Below are positions 52,858 through 62,971 of a stretch of DNA of 64,000 nucleotides, in pieces. Every line of letters starts with the position of its first letter. Within the stretch, counting starts at the first letter, position 1. The position numbers and the translations under genes were made by a program. A model generated the notes under the pieces. It saw nothing but the letters and a program-made list of their open reading frames with translations. It was not told the DNA's origin and made no database searches. Origin of the DNA: Chitinophaga sp. (lineage in GTDB: Bacteria; Bacteroidota; Bacteroidia; Chitinophagales; Chitinophagaceae); NCBI RefSeq assembly GCF_017745275.1, contig NZ_JAGHZS010000011.1:1-64000 (forward strand). Reading direction: 5' to 3'.

Positions 52858-55257
52858 TTAGAATTTGTAAGATACCGTTCCGGTAAATTGGGTAGGCGGT
52901 ATTGGGTTAACGCTATAATTTTCGTGTACGTAGTAGTTGTAAGTATTGGTAACGTTAGACACTTTCGCCATTACACCAAAACGTTTGAAATTGTAACCCG
53001 CACTCAGGTCGAGGGTGGAGTAACCTGGCACAGAGATAAGGCGGTTATAGGTTTGCGTTTGTTGAACGGTGTTGTTCCAACCTGCAAAGCGTTGACCCAG
53101 GTAGTAAAAACCAGCACCCACTTTCAGCCCCTTCAATTTGGTTTGCTGCAGGGTATAGAATACGCTGGCATTTGCCGTGTGATTAGGGTTTCCTACTAAA
53201 CGTTCTCCTGCTATAGAACTACCTTTCTCACCTGGTGTTTTTTCAATGGTCATACTATTGTAGCTGTAACCAGCAATCACATCCAGACCTGGCAAAGGAT
53301 GACCAGCAATATCCACTTCCACGCCCTGGCTGAGGGTTTCACCTACCAGCGTTTTGATGTTGGTATTATTATTTTGTGTGGTACCATCTTTAAGGAAAGG
53401 CGCTGTTTGCGCATAGTTGTTATTGCGGATACGGTAAGCGGTTACGTTTACAGACAACAATCCTTTCAGGAAGTCGTTCTTCACACCTGCTTCATATTGG
53501 GAAATAATGGAAGGCTTCAGATTTTGGCCATAAATATCCTGGCCGCTGTTTGGCGTAAAGGAAGTAGAGTAGCTCGCAAATAAAGCAGTAGTGGCAACTG
53601 GCTTATATACTAATCCGAAACGGGGAGAAAATGCCTGATCGTACCTGGATTTTCCTACTGTTTTACCACCTTTAAAATCATATACTACCGGAGATTCCGT
53701 TTGCAGATATGAATAACGGATACCTGCCATCACTTTCACTTTTTCTGAGATGCTGATCAGGTCCTGCACATAAACACCAACTCTATTCACTGGTGCATTA
53801 GATACAGATTTCAGCGTATCTACCGGCTTGTCTGTACGACGTGGATACATGGTAGGATCAAATACGTTGATGCTATCATAAATACCGGTAGTTTTATTGA
53901 TAGATGGTACTCCATAAGCATAGGTACCAGTAAGATATCTGTCCGCATCAACACCAGCCAGGATGGTGTGTTCCAGGACACCGGTTTTCAATGTACCTGT
54001 CAGATCTACCTGTCCTGAGAAGTAATCTTCATTGGTAGCATTTGCGCCCAGCGGACGTAAGAAGTTACCATTTCCTTTTGCCTGTATTCTTTCCAGTGAG
54101 TAATAATCACGTTGATATTTAGAATAAGAAACAATACCGTTCAGGGTCCAGTTATTGCTCAGTTTATGTCTGATATTGGCGGAGGTGGTGGTTTGCTGTG
54201 TATGAGCATAGTTCCATCCTTCCCCGTAGAAAGTGTTGCGGGAGGCTTTGTTGTTAATAGCGGTATCTCCTACTGATCCAATACCAAAATCAGGTGTAAA
54301 ATCATGTTTCAGGTAATCTGCCTGTACCAGCAATTCCGTACGGTCGCTGAGTTTGAACAGGAAGGAAGGATTGATATAATAACGTTTGGAGTGTACCTGG
54401 TCGCGATAGCTGTCTGCTGTTTCGAAGGTACCGTTTACGCGGTAAGCGATTTTAGAAGACAATGGTCCATACACATCGAAGGTGGGTTTTAATAAACCGA
54501 AGCTACCTGCGCGAACGCTTACTTCTCCACCAAAATTAAATTTAGGTTGCTTAGTAACCATGTTCAGGATGGCACCGGGAGAAACGTTACCATACAGGAT
54601 AGCAGCGCTGCCTTTCAGTACTTCTACCCTTTCCAGGGAGCTCATTTCTGGCATAGCGCCGGAGTTAACGCGGGCGCCATTTTTAAAGGTGTTGGTGCTG
54701 GAGAAACCATAACCACGGGCGTTGAAGGTTTCCTGGGTACCGGCTCTTGTAGAGGCCATATATACACCATTGATATTTTTCACCACATCGCTCATGCGTT
54801 GTGCCTGTTGATTCTCTATTACTTCATGACCAATCAGGGCTACTGCCTGCGGTAAGTCCATTGCCGGTACTGGTAATTTACCGATGGTTACCGGTCTTTT
54901 ATTGATGGTTCTTGTTTTTGTACCATCTACCACCACTTCGTTCAACTGGCTGGAAGTAGCTTCCAGTGCAAAGTTCACTGCGGTAACCTGGTCTGCTGCC
55001 ACCGTTACGGTGTTGTTGATGGTTTTGGTACCAGTGCAGGAAATCACTAATACATAATTACCCGGTTTCACATTTTTCAAAGCAAATTCCCCGTCTTCAT
55101 TAGTGAGGGTACCTTTTTTGATGTCCTTCAGTCCAATGGTCACAAATGCTGCCGGCTGTCCGTCTGCTGAGCTAATCTTCCCCTTAATACTACCTGTTTG
55201 AGCAAGTACTGTGAGATTTACTAAAATGAGTCCGATGATTAAGTATAAATGTTTCAA
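52858..55257 (-). CDS. TonB-dependent siderophore-type receptor
   Basis: 799 residues: signal peptide, CarboxypepD_reg-like domain (about 20-95), plug (LPQAVALIGHEVIENQQAQRMSDVVKNINGVY ... VEVLKGSAAILYGNVSPGAILNMVTKQP) and a 22-stranded barrel ending FTGTVSYKF. The plug sequence is of the FhuA/FpvA-like siderophore receptor type, so iron-chelate uptake is likely. No Fur-like gene or siderophore synthesis gene is nearby. A box close to the -7 consensus (GACATTTG on the minus strand, 55275-55282) lies upstream; no clear Fur box was recognised. Confidence 0.88.
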   Translation of the reverse strand: MKHLYLIIGLILVNLTVLAQTGSIKGKISSADGQPAAFVTIGLKDIKKGTLTNEDGEFALKNVKPGNYVLVISCTGTKTINNTVTVAADQVTAVNFALEATSSQLNEVVVDGTKTRTINKRPVTIGKLPVPAMDLPQAVALIGHEVIENQQAQRMSDVVKNINGVYMASTRAGTQETFNARGYGFSSTNTFKNGARVNSGAMPEMSSLERVEVLKGSAAILYGNVSPGAILNMVTKQPKFNFGGEVSVRAGSFGLLKPTFDVYGPLSSKIAYRVNGTFETADSYRDQVHSKRYYINPSFLFKLSDRTELLVQADYLKHDFTPDFGIGSVGDTAINNKASRNTFYGEGWNYAHTQQTTTSANIRHKLSNNWTLNGIVSYSKYQRDYYSLERIQAKGNGNFLRPLGANATNEDYFSGQVDLTGTLKTGVLEHTILAGVDADRYLTGTYAYGVPSINKTTGIYDSINVFDPTMYPRRTDKPVDTLKSVSNAPVNRVGVYVQDLISISEKVKVMAGIRYSYLQTESPVVYDFKGGKTVGKSRYDQAFSPRFGLVYKPVATTALFASYSTSFTPNSGQDIYGQNLKPSIISQYEAGVKNDFLKGLLSVNVTAYRIRNNNYAQTAPFLKDGTTQNNNTNIKTLVGETLSQGVEVDIAGHPLPGLDVIAGYSYNSMTIEKTPGEKGSSIAGERLVGNPNHTANASVFYTLQQTKLKGLKVGAGFYYLGQRFAGWNNTVQQTQTYNRLISVPGYSTLDLSAGYNFKRFGVMAKVSNVTNTYNYYVHENYSVNPIPPTQFTGTVSYKF

Positions 55258-55401
55258 CTACTGATAATTTTGCGCAAATGTCAGGCAAAGCGAACCGATA
55301 CGGAGATCGAATCGGGAAATTGATTTACGCAATCCGGAAAAAATGAAACGGGAATCGGAGTTCCTGACAGGATCATTTGAGCGCCATCTCCATTAATTAC
55401 A

Positions 55402-55442
55402 TAAAAAACAAACAGGTATATATTAAAAATATATACCTGTTT
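55402..55442 (-). terminator. Terminator of the receptor/beta-helix/cytochrome operon
   Basis: AAACAGGTATATATT-TTT-AATATATACCTGTTT (15-bp perfect stem) followed by GTTTTTTAT on the minus strand, 46 bases after the cytochrome stop. Confidence 0.85.
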
Positions 55443-55488
55443 CATAATTTATCAAAAAGGGAAAAGATCCCTCCGGGAAATGCTCCCT

Positions 55489-56544
55489 TTATTTCTTCAT
55501 TTCATTAATCCATTGTTTAATCAATGCCACCCCTTCCTTATGCACCACGGTACGCGCCAGTTCTGGCATCGCGGTACCCGGTTCCACGCTATTCATACGG
55601 TACGCCAGGATAGAGTGCAGGGCATCACCGGGAATCACGTCATAGTCGAGGCCACCGGCGCCGCCACCAGCGGAAACCGGCGACTTCCGGATGCCCAGGT
55701 TATCCGGGCCGGTTTGCTCATATTCCAGGAAAAGGCCCGTATTGTAGGCATCTCCTCCCTTGGTATGGCAATGTGCACAATTCACATCCAGGTAGGCCCT
55801 CGCCCTTTGATTAACGGTGAAGTGCACACTATCTTTCCAGTTAGGCAACTGCGCTACCTTATCCATGGCCGGTAACCCGCTGAGCTGACCACCGCTGGCC
55901 CACTGCTGCAGCTGATTTTCTGCCTGGCCGGCACGGGTATAGTTCAGGTTGCGCGCCTTGGGCCCAATGGGTGTAAGGACACTGTTATTGATATGACAAC
56001 GCTTACAATCGTTGGTATTCGGCATCTGGTATACGGTCGACTGTTGCTGGCCGCTATCATCCAGGAAGGTAATGGGGATCTTTTTACCAAGGATCCACTT
56101 TTCCGCATCCTGCTGTTCCTTGTTCCAGAGATAATTCATCACCTTCCATTGCTTATCTGCCGGATCTTTGAAGAGGATCCGGGTTTCGATCATGATCTTT
56201 TCATGCGCCGGGTTGATATAGGCAAAATTCTTTACGATGAATGTCGAATCCGGAAAATCCAGCGGACCATGGTCCGTATACTGCATGGACTTCCCTTCCG
56301 GTAACACAATGAAACGGTCTTTAACGGAATAGTCCGTGAACAACGGCGTAGCCAGTTCATAGTTCAGGACACCTTTGCGGGGTATCAACGATTTCAGCGC
56401 ACCGGTAAAGAATCCATAATCCGACAATTTCGCTTTAAACTGAAACGGGCCTGCCGCCGCAGCAGGCGCCGGTTTCTGCTGACAGCTCTGCGTGGCAGCG
56501 ATCCAACATAAAAAACACACAATTATTAAGCAAGGCTTCCTCAT
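55489..56544 (-). CDS. SO2930-family di-heme c-type cytochrome, lipoprotein
   Basis: 351 residues with a lipoprotein signal (TQSCQQKP, Cys about 21) and two CxxCH haem sites: NDCKRCHIN (about residue 190) and VNCAHCHTKGG (about residue 258). The pattern and partner gene match the family known as SO2930 di-heme cytochromes, which occur beside a parallel beta-helix protein. It acts in the periplasm or at the outer membrane; the substrate is unknown. It is the last gene of a three-gene operon, 23 bases after the beta-helix gene. Confidence 0.85.
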   Translation of the reverse strand: MRKPCLIIVCFLCWIAATQSCQQKPAPAAAAGPFQFKAKLSDYGFFTGALKSLIPRKGVLNYELATPLFTDYSVKDRFIVLPEGKSMQYTDHGPLDFPDSTFIVKNFAYINPAHEKIMIETRILFKDPADKQWKVMNYLWNKEQQDAEKWILGKKIPITFLDDSGQQQSTVYQMPNTNDCKRCHINNSVLTPIGPKARNLNYTRAGQAENQLQQWASGGQLSGLPAMDKVAQLPNWKDSVHFTVNQRARAYLDVNCAHCHTKGGDAYNTGLFLEYEQTGPDNLGIRKSPVSAGGGAGGLDYDVIPGDALHSILAYRMNSVEPGTAMPELARTVVHKEGVALIKQWINEMKK

Positions 56545-56567
56545 CTCCCTATAAAAATTTTATAACA

Positions 56568-57845
56568 CTATTTACAAACATATGGCGTCACATCAGTGCT
56601 GGGATGCCATTTCTTAGACGTCATATTCAGGGCGTCTACATTGACGAATAAATTGGAACCAGTTTGTTTAATACACAGCGAATCCGGGTTTACCGCTGTG
56701 CCTTTAGTCAGGATATTCGTGGTAATACCATCATAGGTAATGAAAGGCAGGCGCGCATTTTTGCGGGAAGGATCCATCGCGTTGAGCTGCTGCTCAATAC
56801 CCACGAGGATTTTACCCGTATGATGTTCGTATACTGCCGGTGGAAACGCAGGCCCTACTTCCATCACGTTATCATGGATGTGTACATTTTTAGGAATCGG
56901 GAAATAGTGATCATTGATTTTTGACCCTGCGCTTTCATCGATAAAAAATCCGGATACCACAGAAATGGCGCTGGAGTTGTTATTGATGATGCGGTTGTTA
57001 TACAGCTCAATATCTGAAGCCGCCAAAATCACTACCCCACTGCCTGGCGCTGCATTGCCCACACCCCAGGTAGAACCGAAGCTGCCGGATTTGGCAAAGT
57101 TCCTTTCGTTGTTATCGTGGAAATAGTTGTTGTACGCTTTTACGAAACCACCGCGTTTAGATAAGTCTGGCAGATCGAAAATGAGGAAGCCGGCGGTATT
57201 GCCCCAAAACTCATTATCATATACCTGTGCATGCGACGTATTTTCAATTTCGCAACCCGCCACATTCTTAAACGCTTTACACTTGCGCACAATAGCACTG
57301 TCGGTTTGCCCTACGTAAATGCCTGCATCGGAAGCTCCCTGTGCATAGCAGTTTTCCACCAATACATTTTTACACATCACCGGGTAAATGGCATAGCCTC
57401 CACTGGTAGAATCGGATACCGACCAGATGGCGTGCAGGTTGGTGATCACTACATTTTCACTTTTGTTGATCTTAATCAGGTCGCCTTTGGAGTCGCGCAG
57501 GGTCAATCCATCGATGGTGAAGCCTTTTACATCGGTAACGCGGATGCCTTCCCCACCCTGGCTTTGGGACGAAAAGTCGAGGATGGTTTTATCCGCCCCG
57601 GCACCCTGTATCAGGATATGCTTTAACTGCGCAATGCTCAGGTTATCGAACTTATAAAGTCCTTCTTTCAGCGTAATGGCGCTGCTATCGGTAAGCGACA
57701 ATAGCGCTTCCGCAATTTTTGTTTCCTCGCCGGGGCCAAAATTCAGGCGGGTTTTATATCCCTGCGGGTCTCTGGCAGGTTCCGGGTTATTATGACAGGC
57801 CGCCAACAGGGCAATCATGAATAAGCAGATATGATATCGTTTCAT
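56568..57845 (-). CDS. Parallel beta-helix protein paired with the SO2930-type cytochrome
   Basis: 425 residues with a lipoprotein signal (LLAACHNNP, Cys about 16). The repeated short strands (GFTIDGLTLRDSKGDLIKINKSENVVITNL, NVLVENCYAQGASDAGIYVGQTDSAIVRKC) form a right-handed parallel beta-helix, as in polysaccharide lyases and the SO2929-type family. No lyase catalytic residues were identified. The co-occurrence with the di-heme cytochrome is a known conserved pair; the joint function has not been established to my knowledge. It follows the TonB receptor by 21 bases. Confidence 0.85.
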   Translation of the reverse strand: MKRYHICLFMIALLAACHNNPEPARDPQGYKTRLNFGPGEETKIAEALLSLTDSSAITLKEGLYKFDNLSIAQLKHILIQGAGADKTILDFSSQSQGGEGIRVTDVKGFTIDGLTLRDSKGDLIKINKSENVVITNLHAIWSVSDSTSGGYAIYPVMCKNVLVENCYAQGASDAGIYVGQTDSAIVRKCKAFKNVAGCEIENTSHAQVYDNEFWGNTAGFLIFDLPDLSKRGGFVKAYNNYFHDNNERNFAKSGSFGSTWGVGNAAPGSGVVILAASDIELYNNRIINNNSSAISVVSGFFIDESAGSKINDHYFPIPKNVHIHDNVMEVGPAFPPAVYEHHTGKILVGIEQQLNAMDPSRKNARLPFITYDGITTNILTKGTAVNPDSLCIKQTGSNLFVNVDALNMTSKKWHPSTDVTPYVCK

Positions 57846-57866
57846 ATATGGGTTTGTTTTTTAACC

Positions 57867-60617
57867 TTAGAAAACATTGTATGCAAAAGTGACATAGTAC
57901 ATACCGCCAATAGCGGGGCTACCAAAACCGTTCCTGTAGTAGGTATTGGTTAAATTTACCCCGCCCAGTTTAATAGTAGAATGCGCCTGCAGCAAGCGAT
58001 AGCTTACCTGCGCATCTATCACCGCCGATGCAGGTACGGTACCGCTGCCAAAGCCAATCTGGTAGAAGTAAGCCGGACGATAGCGGAAAGTGGTGTTAAA
58101 AGAAAACCGTTCTTTCTTACCAAATCCGGTGTTACCAAAATCTATGTTGAATTTATAATTCGGCGTATTAAAATTATTCACCTGGCTGTTGTTACGGTTC
58201 TTCAGGAAGTCGGAAGAGAAGTTCACCTTGGCCAGGAAATGATGCGACAGGTCCACGCTCACGCTGGCGGCATAGCCGTAAGTATTTACTTTCTCTGCCC
58301 CGTTGTAGGCAATATTGTATTGCACATATTTACTGTGGTCAAGGAAGTCGTTCGGATCCTTGCTACCTGGTGTATTCGCCACGTTCACATACCCGATAAA
58401 GTTTTTCCAGGTGGAATAATAGCCTAATACATCGATGAGCACACAACCGCCGATCAGGGAAGAATAACCTAACTCGAATGCATCTACGGATTGCGGCTTG
58501 ATATCATTAAGCTGAAAGGTTTTCAGGTCTGCCGGATTTTTGGTGCGTTTGAAAGTATCCACGCTGGCCAGCGTATAAGCCGGGTATTGATCAAAATGAT
58601 AAACGCCGTTGAGCAGCCGGTCGGAGCCGCCGGAAGCAAAACTGTTATAGTCCACCGGTGTGCTTTGCAGCGATTGAATATTAGACGGGAAGCTGTATGC
58701 GTTCTGGTAAGAGAAGCGGATAAAGCTTTCCTTATTTACTTCCAGTACGGCGGACGCCCGGGTAGTAATGCGTGGTTTGGCGAACAGGGTATTTTTATCA
58801 TACCGGAAAGCGGTAGCCAGGCTCAGTTTCTCGTGTATTACTTTTTTAGTGAGATGAGCATAAGCGCTGTACTCTGCCACATCAATCGGTGCGTCATTGT
58901 CGGGGAAGAGCGTGCCTTTTGAATCGAGGCGGTAGAGGCGATAATTCAGCCCTGCAATCAATTCCGCAAATTTTATGAGGTGAGTAAAATTGTATTGGGT
59001 TTCTGCGTTAAACAAGCGGCTTTTGTCGGTGAACAGGGTACCACCTTTAGAGGTGGGGATACCGGAGATGCTGTCTTTCAGGTGCAGGAACAGTGCGCTG
59101 CCGGCATCGGGGCGGCCTTTATCCGCAAATGTTCTGGCCAGTGCGCTGGCATCGAGGTAGCTTTTTCCCTGCGACATTGCTTCCAGTAATGCGCTGGTAT
59201 ACTGCGGGTACCAGCCATCGCCGGTGTTGCCGTCGTAGCTGGGCTTCCAGGCTTCGTTGACCAGCTGGGCGGTGGGCATCGCAATAATAGTACGACCGGA
59301 ATTTTCCCGGCTGGTATAAGCGCGCACAAACCAGTGTTCTGCTTTCAGTTCTGCGCGGTATTGCCCGAGGTGAAAACCTTTCAGTGCGTAACGGGTATCA
59401 TTGCTGTATACCGCATCGCCTTGTCCGTAGGTGCCGGAGAGAATGGCTTCCAACTTGGGTTTTATCTTATAGCGCAGTTCTACGTTGGCTTTAAACATTT
59501 TGGCATCACTGCTGAGGTATCCATATTCAGGGTACCCGGTGCGTGCTACGTAGTGGTTGCCTTCTGCCAGCATGGGATTGATGATAGGCGCCAGTTCAGG
59601 CACCTGTTGCAGTGCGCCTTCCAGGAAAGGATTGATATCTACCGAGGTTTTGCTACCGTACATATTTACCCCGTTGTAATTAGGGTCCTGCAATGGGCCA
59701 CCGGGACCGTTGGTGTTGGTGGTATCGTTGGCCATCCAGTCTTTGGCCTGGGTGTATTGCATATTTATTTTGAAGGCAAATTTGTCGCTTACTTTTTTGG
59801 CCCAGCGAACGGTCCAGTCGTAATACGGTGATGGTCCAAGCGGGTCATTTGACTTTCCTTTTTTCACGTGATTAACGCCCTGTGTGATCTGGGCGCTGAG
59901 GCCCTGGTATTTGAACGGATCTTTCCCGGTCATGACCATGGTACCATTGAGGCCGCGGGAGCCGTAGAGGGCCGACGAAGCACCGGAGAGTACTTCGAGG
60001 TTGTCCACGTCCAGCTCAGTGAGCCCGATGATGGCGCCGATGGGGAAGTTCAGGCCTGGGGCCTGGTTATCCATTCCATCTACGATCTGGGTGAAGTTGG
60101 TGTTGCCGCTGGTATTAAAACCGCGGGTGGTGATAGTGGTGAACAGCAAACTGGAGGTGGTTACATCTACGCCTTTGAGGCCCTGTATCATGTTATAATA
60201 GCTGGGCTGCGGGGAGTTGATGATGTCTTTGGTACCAATCCTTTCGATGGTTACCGGTGATTCAATTTTCTTTTGTACAAAGCGGCTGGCTGAAACCACC
60301 ACTTCCTTACCGAGTACCGAAGCAGGTGCAAGCTCTATGCGTTGGAAACCGGGGCCGGAAATGATGATTTCTTTTGTTTCAAAGCCTACCGATGACAGTA
60401 TAAGGGTAACAGGATAATTTTTGCGTGTAGAGAATTTAAAGTTGCCCTGATCATTGGTATAATCTCCATTGGGTGCTTCCTTCATGGTAACAGACACAAC
60501 GGGGACTACTTCCTTGGTGGAACTGTTCCTGACATTTCCCGAAATGACAATTTGAGCCTTTGCGCTAAACTGTAACAGCAAGCAGCAAACCAATCCTATG
60601 AAAATGGATCTTAACAT
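57867..60617 (-). CDS. TonB-dependent receptor of the cytochrome/beta-helix operon
   Basis: 916 residues: signal peptide (ending QFSAKAQ), CarboxypepD_reg-like domain (about 22-110, ISGNVRNSSTKEVVPVVSVTMKE), plug (LYGSRGLNGTMVMTGKDP) and a barrel ending MYYVTFAYNVF. It is not of the SusC type, as no SusD partner exists. It is the first gene of the operon and probably imports the compound handled by the beta-helix protein and cytochrome. A LytTR regulator lies 142 bases upstream on the same strand. Confidence 0.87.
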   Translation of the reverse strand: MLRSIFIGLVCCLLLQFSAKAQIVISGNVRNSSTKEVVPVVSVTMKEAPNGDYTNDQGNFKFSTRKNYPVTLILSSVGFETKEIIISGPGFQRIELAPASVLGKEVVVSASRFVQKKIESPVTIERIGTKDIINSPQPSYYNMIQGLKGVDVTTSSLLFTTITTRGFNTSGNTNFTQIVDGMDNQAPGLNFPIGAIIGLTELDVDNLEVLSGASSALYGSRGLNGTMVMTGKDPFKYQGLSAQITQGVNHVKKGKSNDPLGPSPYYDWTVRWAKKVSDKFAFKINMQYTQAKDWMANDTTNTNGPGGPLQDPNYNGVNMYGSKTSVDINPFLEGALQQVPELAPIINPMLAEGNHYVARTGYPEYGYLSSDAKMFKANVELRYKIKPKLEAILSGTYGQGDAVYSNDTRYALKGFHLGQYRAELKAEHWFVRAYTSRENSGRTIIAMPTAQLVNEAWKPSYDGNTGDGWYPQYTSALLEAMSQGKSYLDASALARTFADKGRPDAGSALFLHLKDSISGIPTSKGGTLFTDKSRLFNAETQYNFTHLIKFAELIAGLNYRLYRLDSKGTLFPDNDAPIDVAEYSAYAHLTKKVIHEKLSLATAFRYDKNTLFAKPRITTRASAVLEVNKESFIRFSYQNAYSFPSNIQSLQSTPVDYNSFASGGSDRLLNGVYHFDQYPAYTLASVDTFKRTKNPADLKTFQLNDIKPQSVDAFELGYSSLIGGCVLIDVLGYYSTWKNFIGYVNVANTPGSKDPNDFLDHSKYVQYNIAYNGAEKVNTYGYAASVSVDLSHHFLAKVNFSSDFLKNRNNSQVNNFNTPNYKFNIDFGNTGFGKKERFSFNTTFRYRPAYFYQIGFGSGTVPASAVIDAQVSYRLLQAHSTIKLGGVNLTNTYYRNGFGSPAIGGMYYVTFAYNVF

Positions 60618-60759
60618 CGGCAGGGAGATTTAGATGGTTTGGTGGTGGATTTTTACTCGTAATAATGGCCATGTGATATAGCGATATTACCAAAATCCCC
60701 TGATCGAAAACGGCAGTGGTGGTGTATTTGGGGCGAAATAAACGCTATTGGGGGTAAAA

Positions 60760-61656
60760 TCAGGCAACGGGGGCGAAACGATCCTGTAGTGTGGGCAAAC
60801 AGGTAGCTGATACCGGTACCGTGATGTCGTCTATCCCTTCCAATTGCAGGTAGTAACCTTTTGCATTTTTCTTAAAAAGCACCACTTTGGTGAGGTTGAT
60901 CATATAAGAACGGTGCGCGCGCACGAAGGTACCGGCAGGTAAACAGGCTTCCATTTTTTTCATGGAAGTTCTGATCAGTTCTTTGGCAATGGTATTACCG
61001 GATAGATAAAATACCTGCACATAATTATCTTCTGCCTTCATGAGCAACAATTTATTTGGATGCAGAGTCAGCACCGGCTTATCATGTTCATCGCGGAGTA
61101 GCAGGCAGGTGTCGTCTGTTTTCACGATGGGCTCCGGCTGTTGTTCCCGCGCCAGCTCCAGGCTTTTCAGCTGGGCTATTTTTTCCCGGGTAAAAAACCA
61201 CAGCAGCGCAATGCAGTAGGGCAAAGGCAGGATCAGGGCGGTATAACGGAGGGTATTGATAAATTCGCTCCAGGTAAAGAAGAACGTATCGGTGATGGAC
61301 ACGTTCACAATAGTCACCATCAGTGCTACAAGGATAATTTCCCCGAGGAACCAGCAGCCGTAAGTGGCGTTGGTGAGTTTACGGCGCCATTTTAAATTGG
61401 CCAGCAAAAACTGGGTGATGCTTAATACCGCTACCCCACATAAAGTAAAAATAAGGAATAAAGGCATCAGGGCCAGGTGTTGCCCTTCATACCAGATATT
61501 GATATTAAAGGGCAGGAAAATATACATGAAAAGAAAGCTGAACACACTGCAAAAAGCGATCAGTGAAATTCTGTTAGCTACTGAGTCCAGTAAGGTAAAG
61601 CGGGGTTGCTCTGCGGCATATTTTGAGATAAGTGGCAAAGTGTGCATGCTTTTCAT
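60760..61656 (-). CDS. LytTR-family membrane-bound transcriptional regulator
   Basis: 298 residues. Four hydrophobic segments occupy about residues 30-165. A linker follows, then a LytTR DNA-binding domain (about 195-295, LLLMKAEDNYVQVFY ... FVRAHRSYMINLTKVVLFKKNAKGYYLQL). There is no receiver domain, so it is a one-component, membrane-anchored type rather than a partner of a LytS-like kinase. It is the best candidate regulator of the receptor operon 142 bases downstream. Confidence 0.9.
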   Translation of the reverse strand: MKSMHTLPLISKYAAEQPRFTLLDSVANRISLIAFCSVFSFLFMYIFLPFNINIWYEGQHLALMPLFLIFTLCGVAVLSITQFLLANLKWRRKLTNATYGCWFLGEIILVALMVTIVNVSITDTFFFTWSEFINTLRYTALILPLPYCIALLWFFTREKIAQLKSLELAREQQPEPIVKTDDTCLLLRDEHDKPVLTLHPNKLLLMKAEDNYVQVFYLSGNTIAKELIRTSMKKMEACLPAGTFVRAHRSYMINLTKVVLFKKNAKGYYLQLEGIDDITVPVSATCLPTLQDRFAPVA

Positions 61657-61712
61657 ATCATGGATGATTTTCTATATTCAAGATATGTAAAAAAAGCCGG
61701 ATTAACCATAGC

Positions 61713-62099
61713 TTACCATTCCCGCCACAGATCAGTGATTCCGTCGCCATCAGCATAATCTTCCGGTTCCAGTCCAGCGGCCACGGTGATCATATCGAAA
61801 AGATCACAGAGGTCCTCGCGTTCTGCTGTCTCTATAAAACCAGCTATTTCTTCATTCATTCCATTGTATGCTTTCACGGCCGTTTCAAACAGGGCCAGTT
61901 TGGTGGCTTCTTCCGCATTTTCACCGGCCCTTTGCAGGCCGTCAATCAGCTCATTAATAATATCGGTCGCGGCTTCACAATTTTCAGGACTGTATTGGTC
62001 TAATCCCCCAATGTCATTTTCATCAGGATAAAATTTTTCGCTCCACTCTTCAAACGGGTAATGTGATTTTACCGCTGCTAATCTGTCCGCGTAGGTCAT
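61713..62099 (-). CDS. Unrecognised acidic protein
   Basis: 128 residues, strongly acidic, no signal peptide or membrane segment, mostly helical in appearance (EEATKLALFETAVKAYNGMNEEIAGFIETAEREDLCDLF), ending DGITDLWREW. The size, acidity and C-terminal WREW resemble immunity-type proteins of Bacteroidota, but that is only a resemblance and no toxin gene is adjacent. An exact -7 box lies 21 bases upstream. Confidence 0.65.
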   Translation of the reverse strand: MTYADRLAAVKSHYPFEEWSEKFYPDENDIGGLDQYSPENCEAATDIINELIDGLQRAGENAEEATKLALFETAVKAYNGMNEEIAGFIETAEREDLCDLFDMITVAAGLEPEDYADGDGITDLWREW

Positions 62100-62119
62100 T
62101 GTTCCTTTTTTTGAGGGGG

Positions 62120-62127
62120 CAAATATA
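62120..62127 (-). promoter_or_regulatory. -7 box TATATTTG upstream of the acidic protein
   Basis: Exact TAnnTTTG match on the minus strand, predicting a leader of about 16 bases before ATG 62099. Confidence 0.55.
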
Positions 62128-62145
62128 GGGGATATTCTGTTGGTG

Positions 62146-62964
62146 TTACTGTTTATCGTTATAAAGTCTGGCTACGATCCCCATACTACATCCTGCGCAG
62201 GTAACCACTGGTGCATTTCTTTGCCGGATATACCTGTATAACTTATCATTGAAGCTGTCTATAGTCACTCCTTTTTCAATAAGCATATCAATAGCTGCGA
62301 CGCCCAAAGCCTGCTCTTCACAGCATAGGCTTTGCAGCATTCCCCTAATTTCCGGTAGAGGGTCTGCTTTAGCTACCAGTTCCTCAATATTTTTTCTACC
62401 GTCTGTTTTGAGATCAAAAAAGCCACATCTCATCCCGTATACTCTATCAGCAGAGATCTCAACGGCAATATCGCTTATCGTCTTTCGCGAGCGGTAAAAT
62501 TTATTTCGTATATCCAGGAAGTCTTGCACAGCAGCATCATTATAATGAATGGCCTTTACGGTGCTATCTGCCTCCAGAAATCCGGGGCCTTGCGCAAATG
62601 CACTTTCCGTAAAACAAACGGCACTGAACAGGATACTATCGTTCCGGGTTAATAAGTTAATAAAAAAGTTGTTGGGATACAATCGTAGCACAATCCGCTG
62701 ATGATAAACATCTCCGTGAAGTTGCCGGTTTAATGGCGTTCCTACTCCACTGTTGGACATTAATATTCCATTGCGGCTATTGATATTGACTAACGGATCA
62801 TTCTTCAACAATCCATTCAATAGTTGCATTAAACCAGTTTTAGTGTCCGCCTTCCACACCGCCATATTCACCACATCAAAATCTTTCTTAGCAAAGTGTT
62901 GGCTATAGGCAGACACACACAACGCCAGCATTAAGTTGGCCAGTATAAGGATACGGGATAACAT
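62146..62964 (-). CDS. Secreted protein of unknown function
   Basis: 272 residues with a signal peptide (about 1-21, VSAYSQ). The rest is soluble and mixed alpha/beta, without a motif I recognise. Segments such as NRQLHGDVYHQRIVLRLYPNNFFINLLTRNDSILFS suggest a beta-sandwich part, and the last third is helical with several Cys (LQSLCCEEQ, VTCAGCSMG). It lies 7 bases after the stop of the 63490 gene, so they are probably cotranscribed. Confidence 0.65.
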   Translation of the reverse strand: MLSRILILANLMLALCVSAYSQHFAKKDFDVVNMAVWKADTKTGLMQLLNGLLKNDPLVNINSRNGILMSNSGVGTPLNRQLHGDVYHQRIVLRLYPNNFFINLLTRNDSILFSAVCFTESAFAQGPGFLEADSTVKAIHYNDAAVQDFLDIRNKFYRSRKTISDIAVEISADRVYGMRCGFFDLKTDGRKNIEELVAKADPLPEIRGMLQSLCCEEQALGVAAIDMLIEKGVTIDSFNDKLYRYIRQRNAPVVTCAGCSMGIVARLYNDKQ

Positions 62965-62971
62965 ATCAGTA

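Noticed and set aside
55258-55290. TTTGCGCAAA palindrome as a Fur box upstream of the siderophore receptor
   Set aside because: It does not resemble the Fur consensus and overlaps a -7-like sequence; too short to support an operator.
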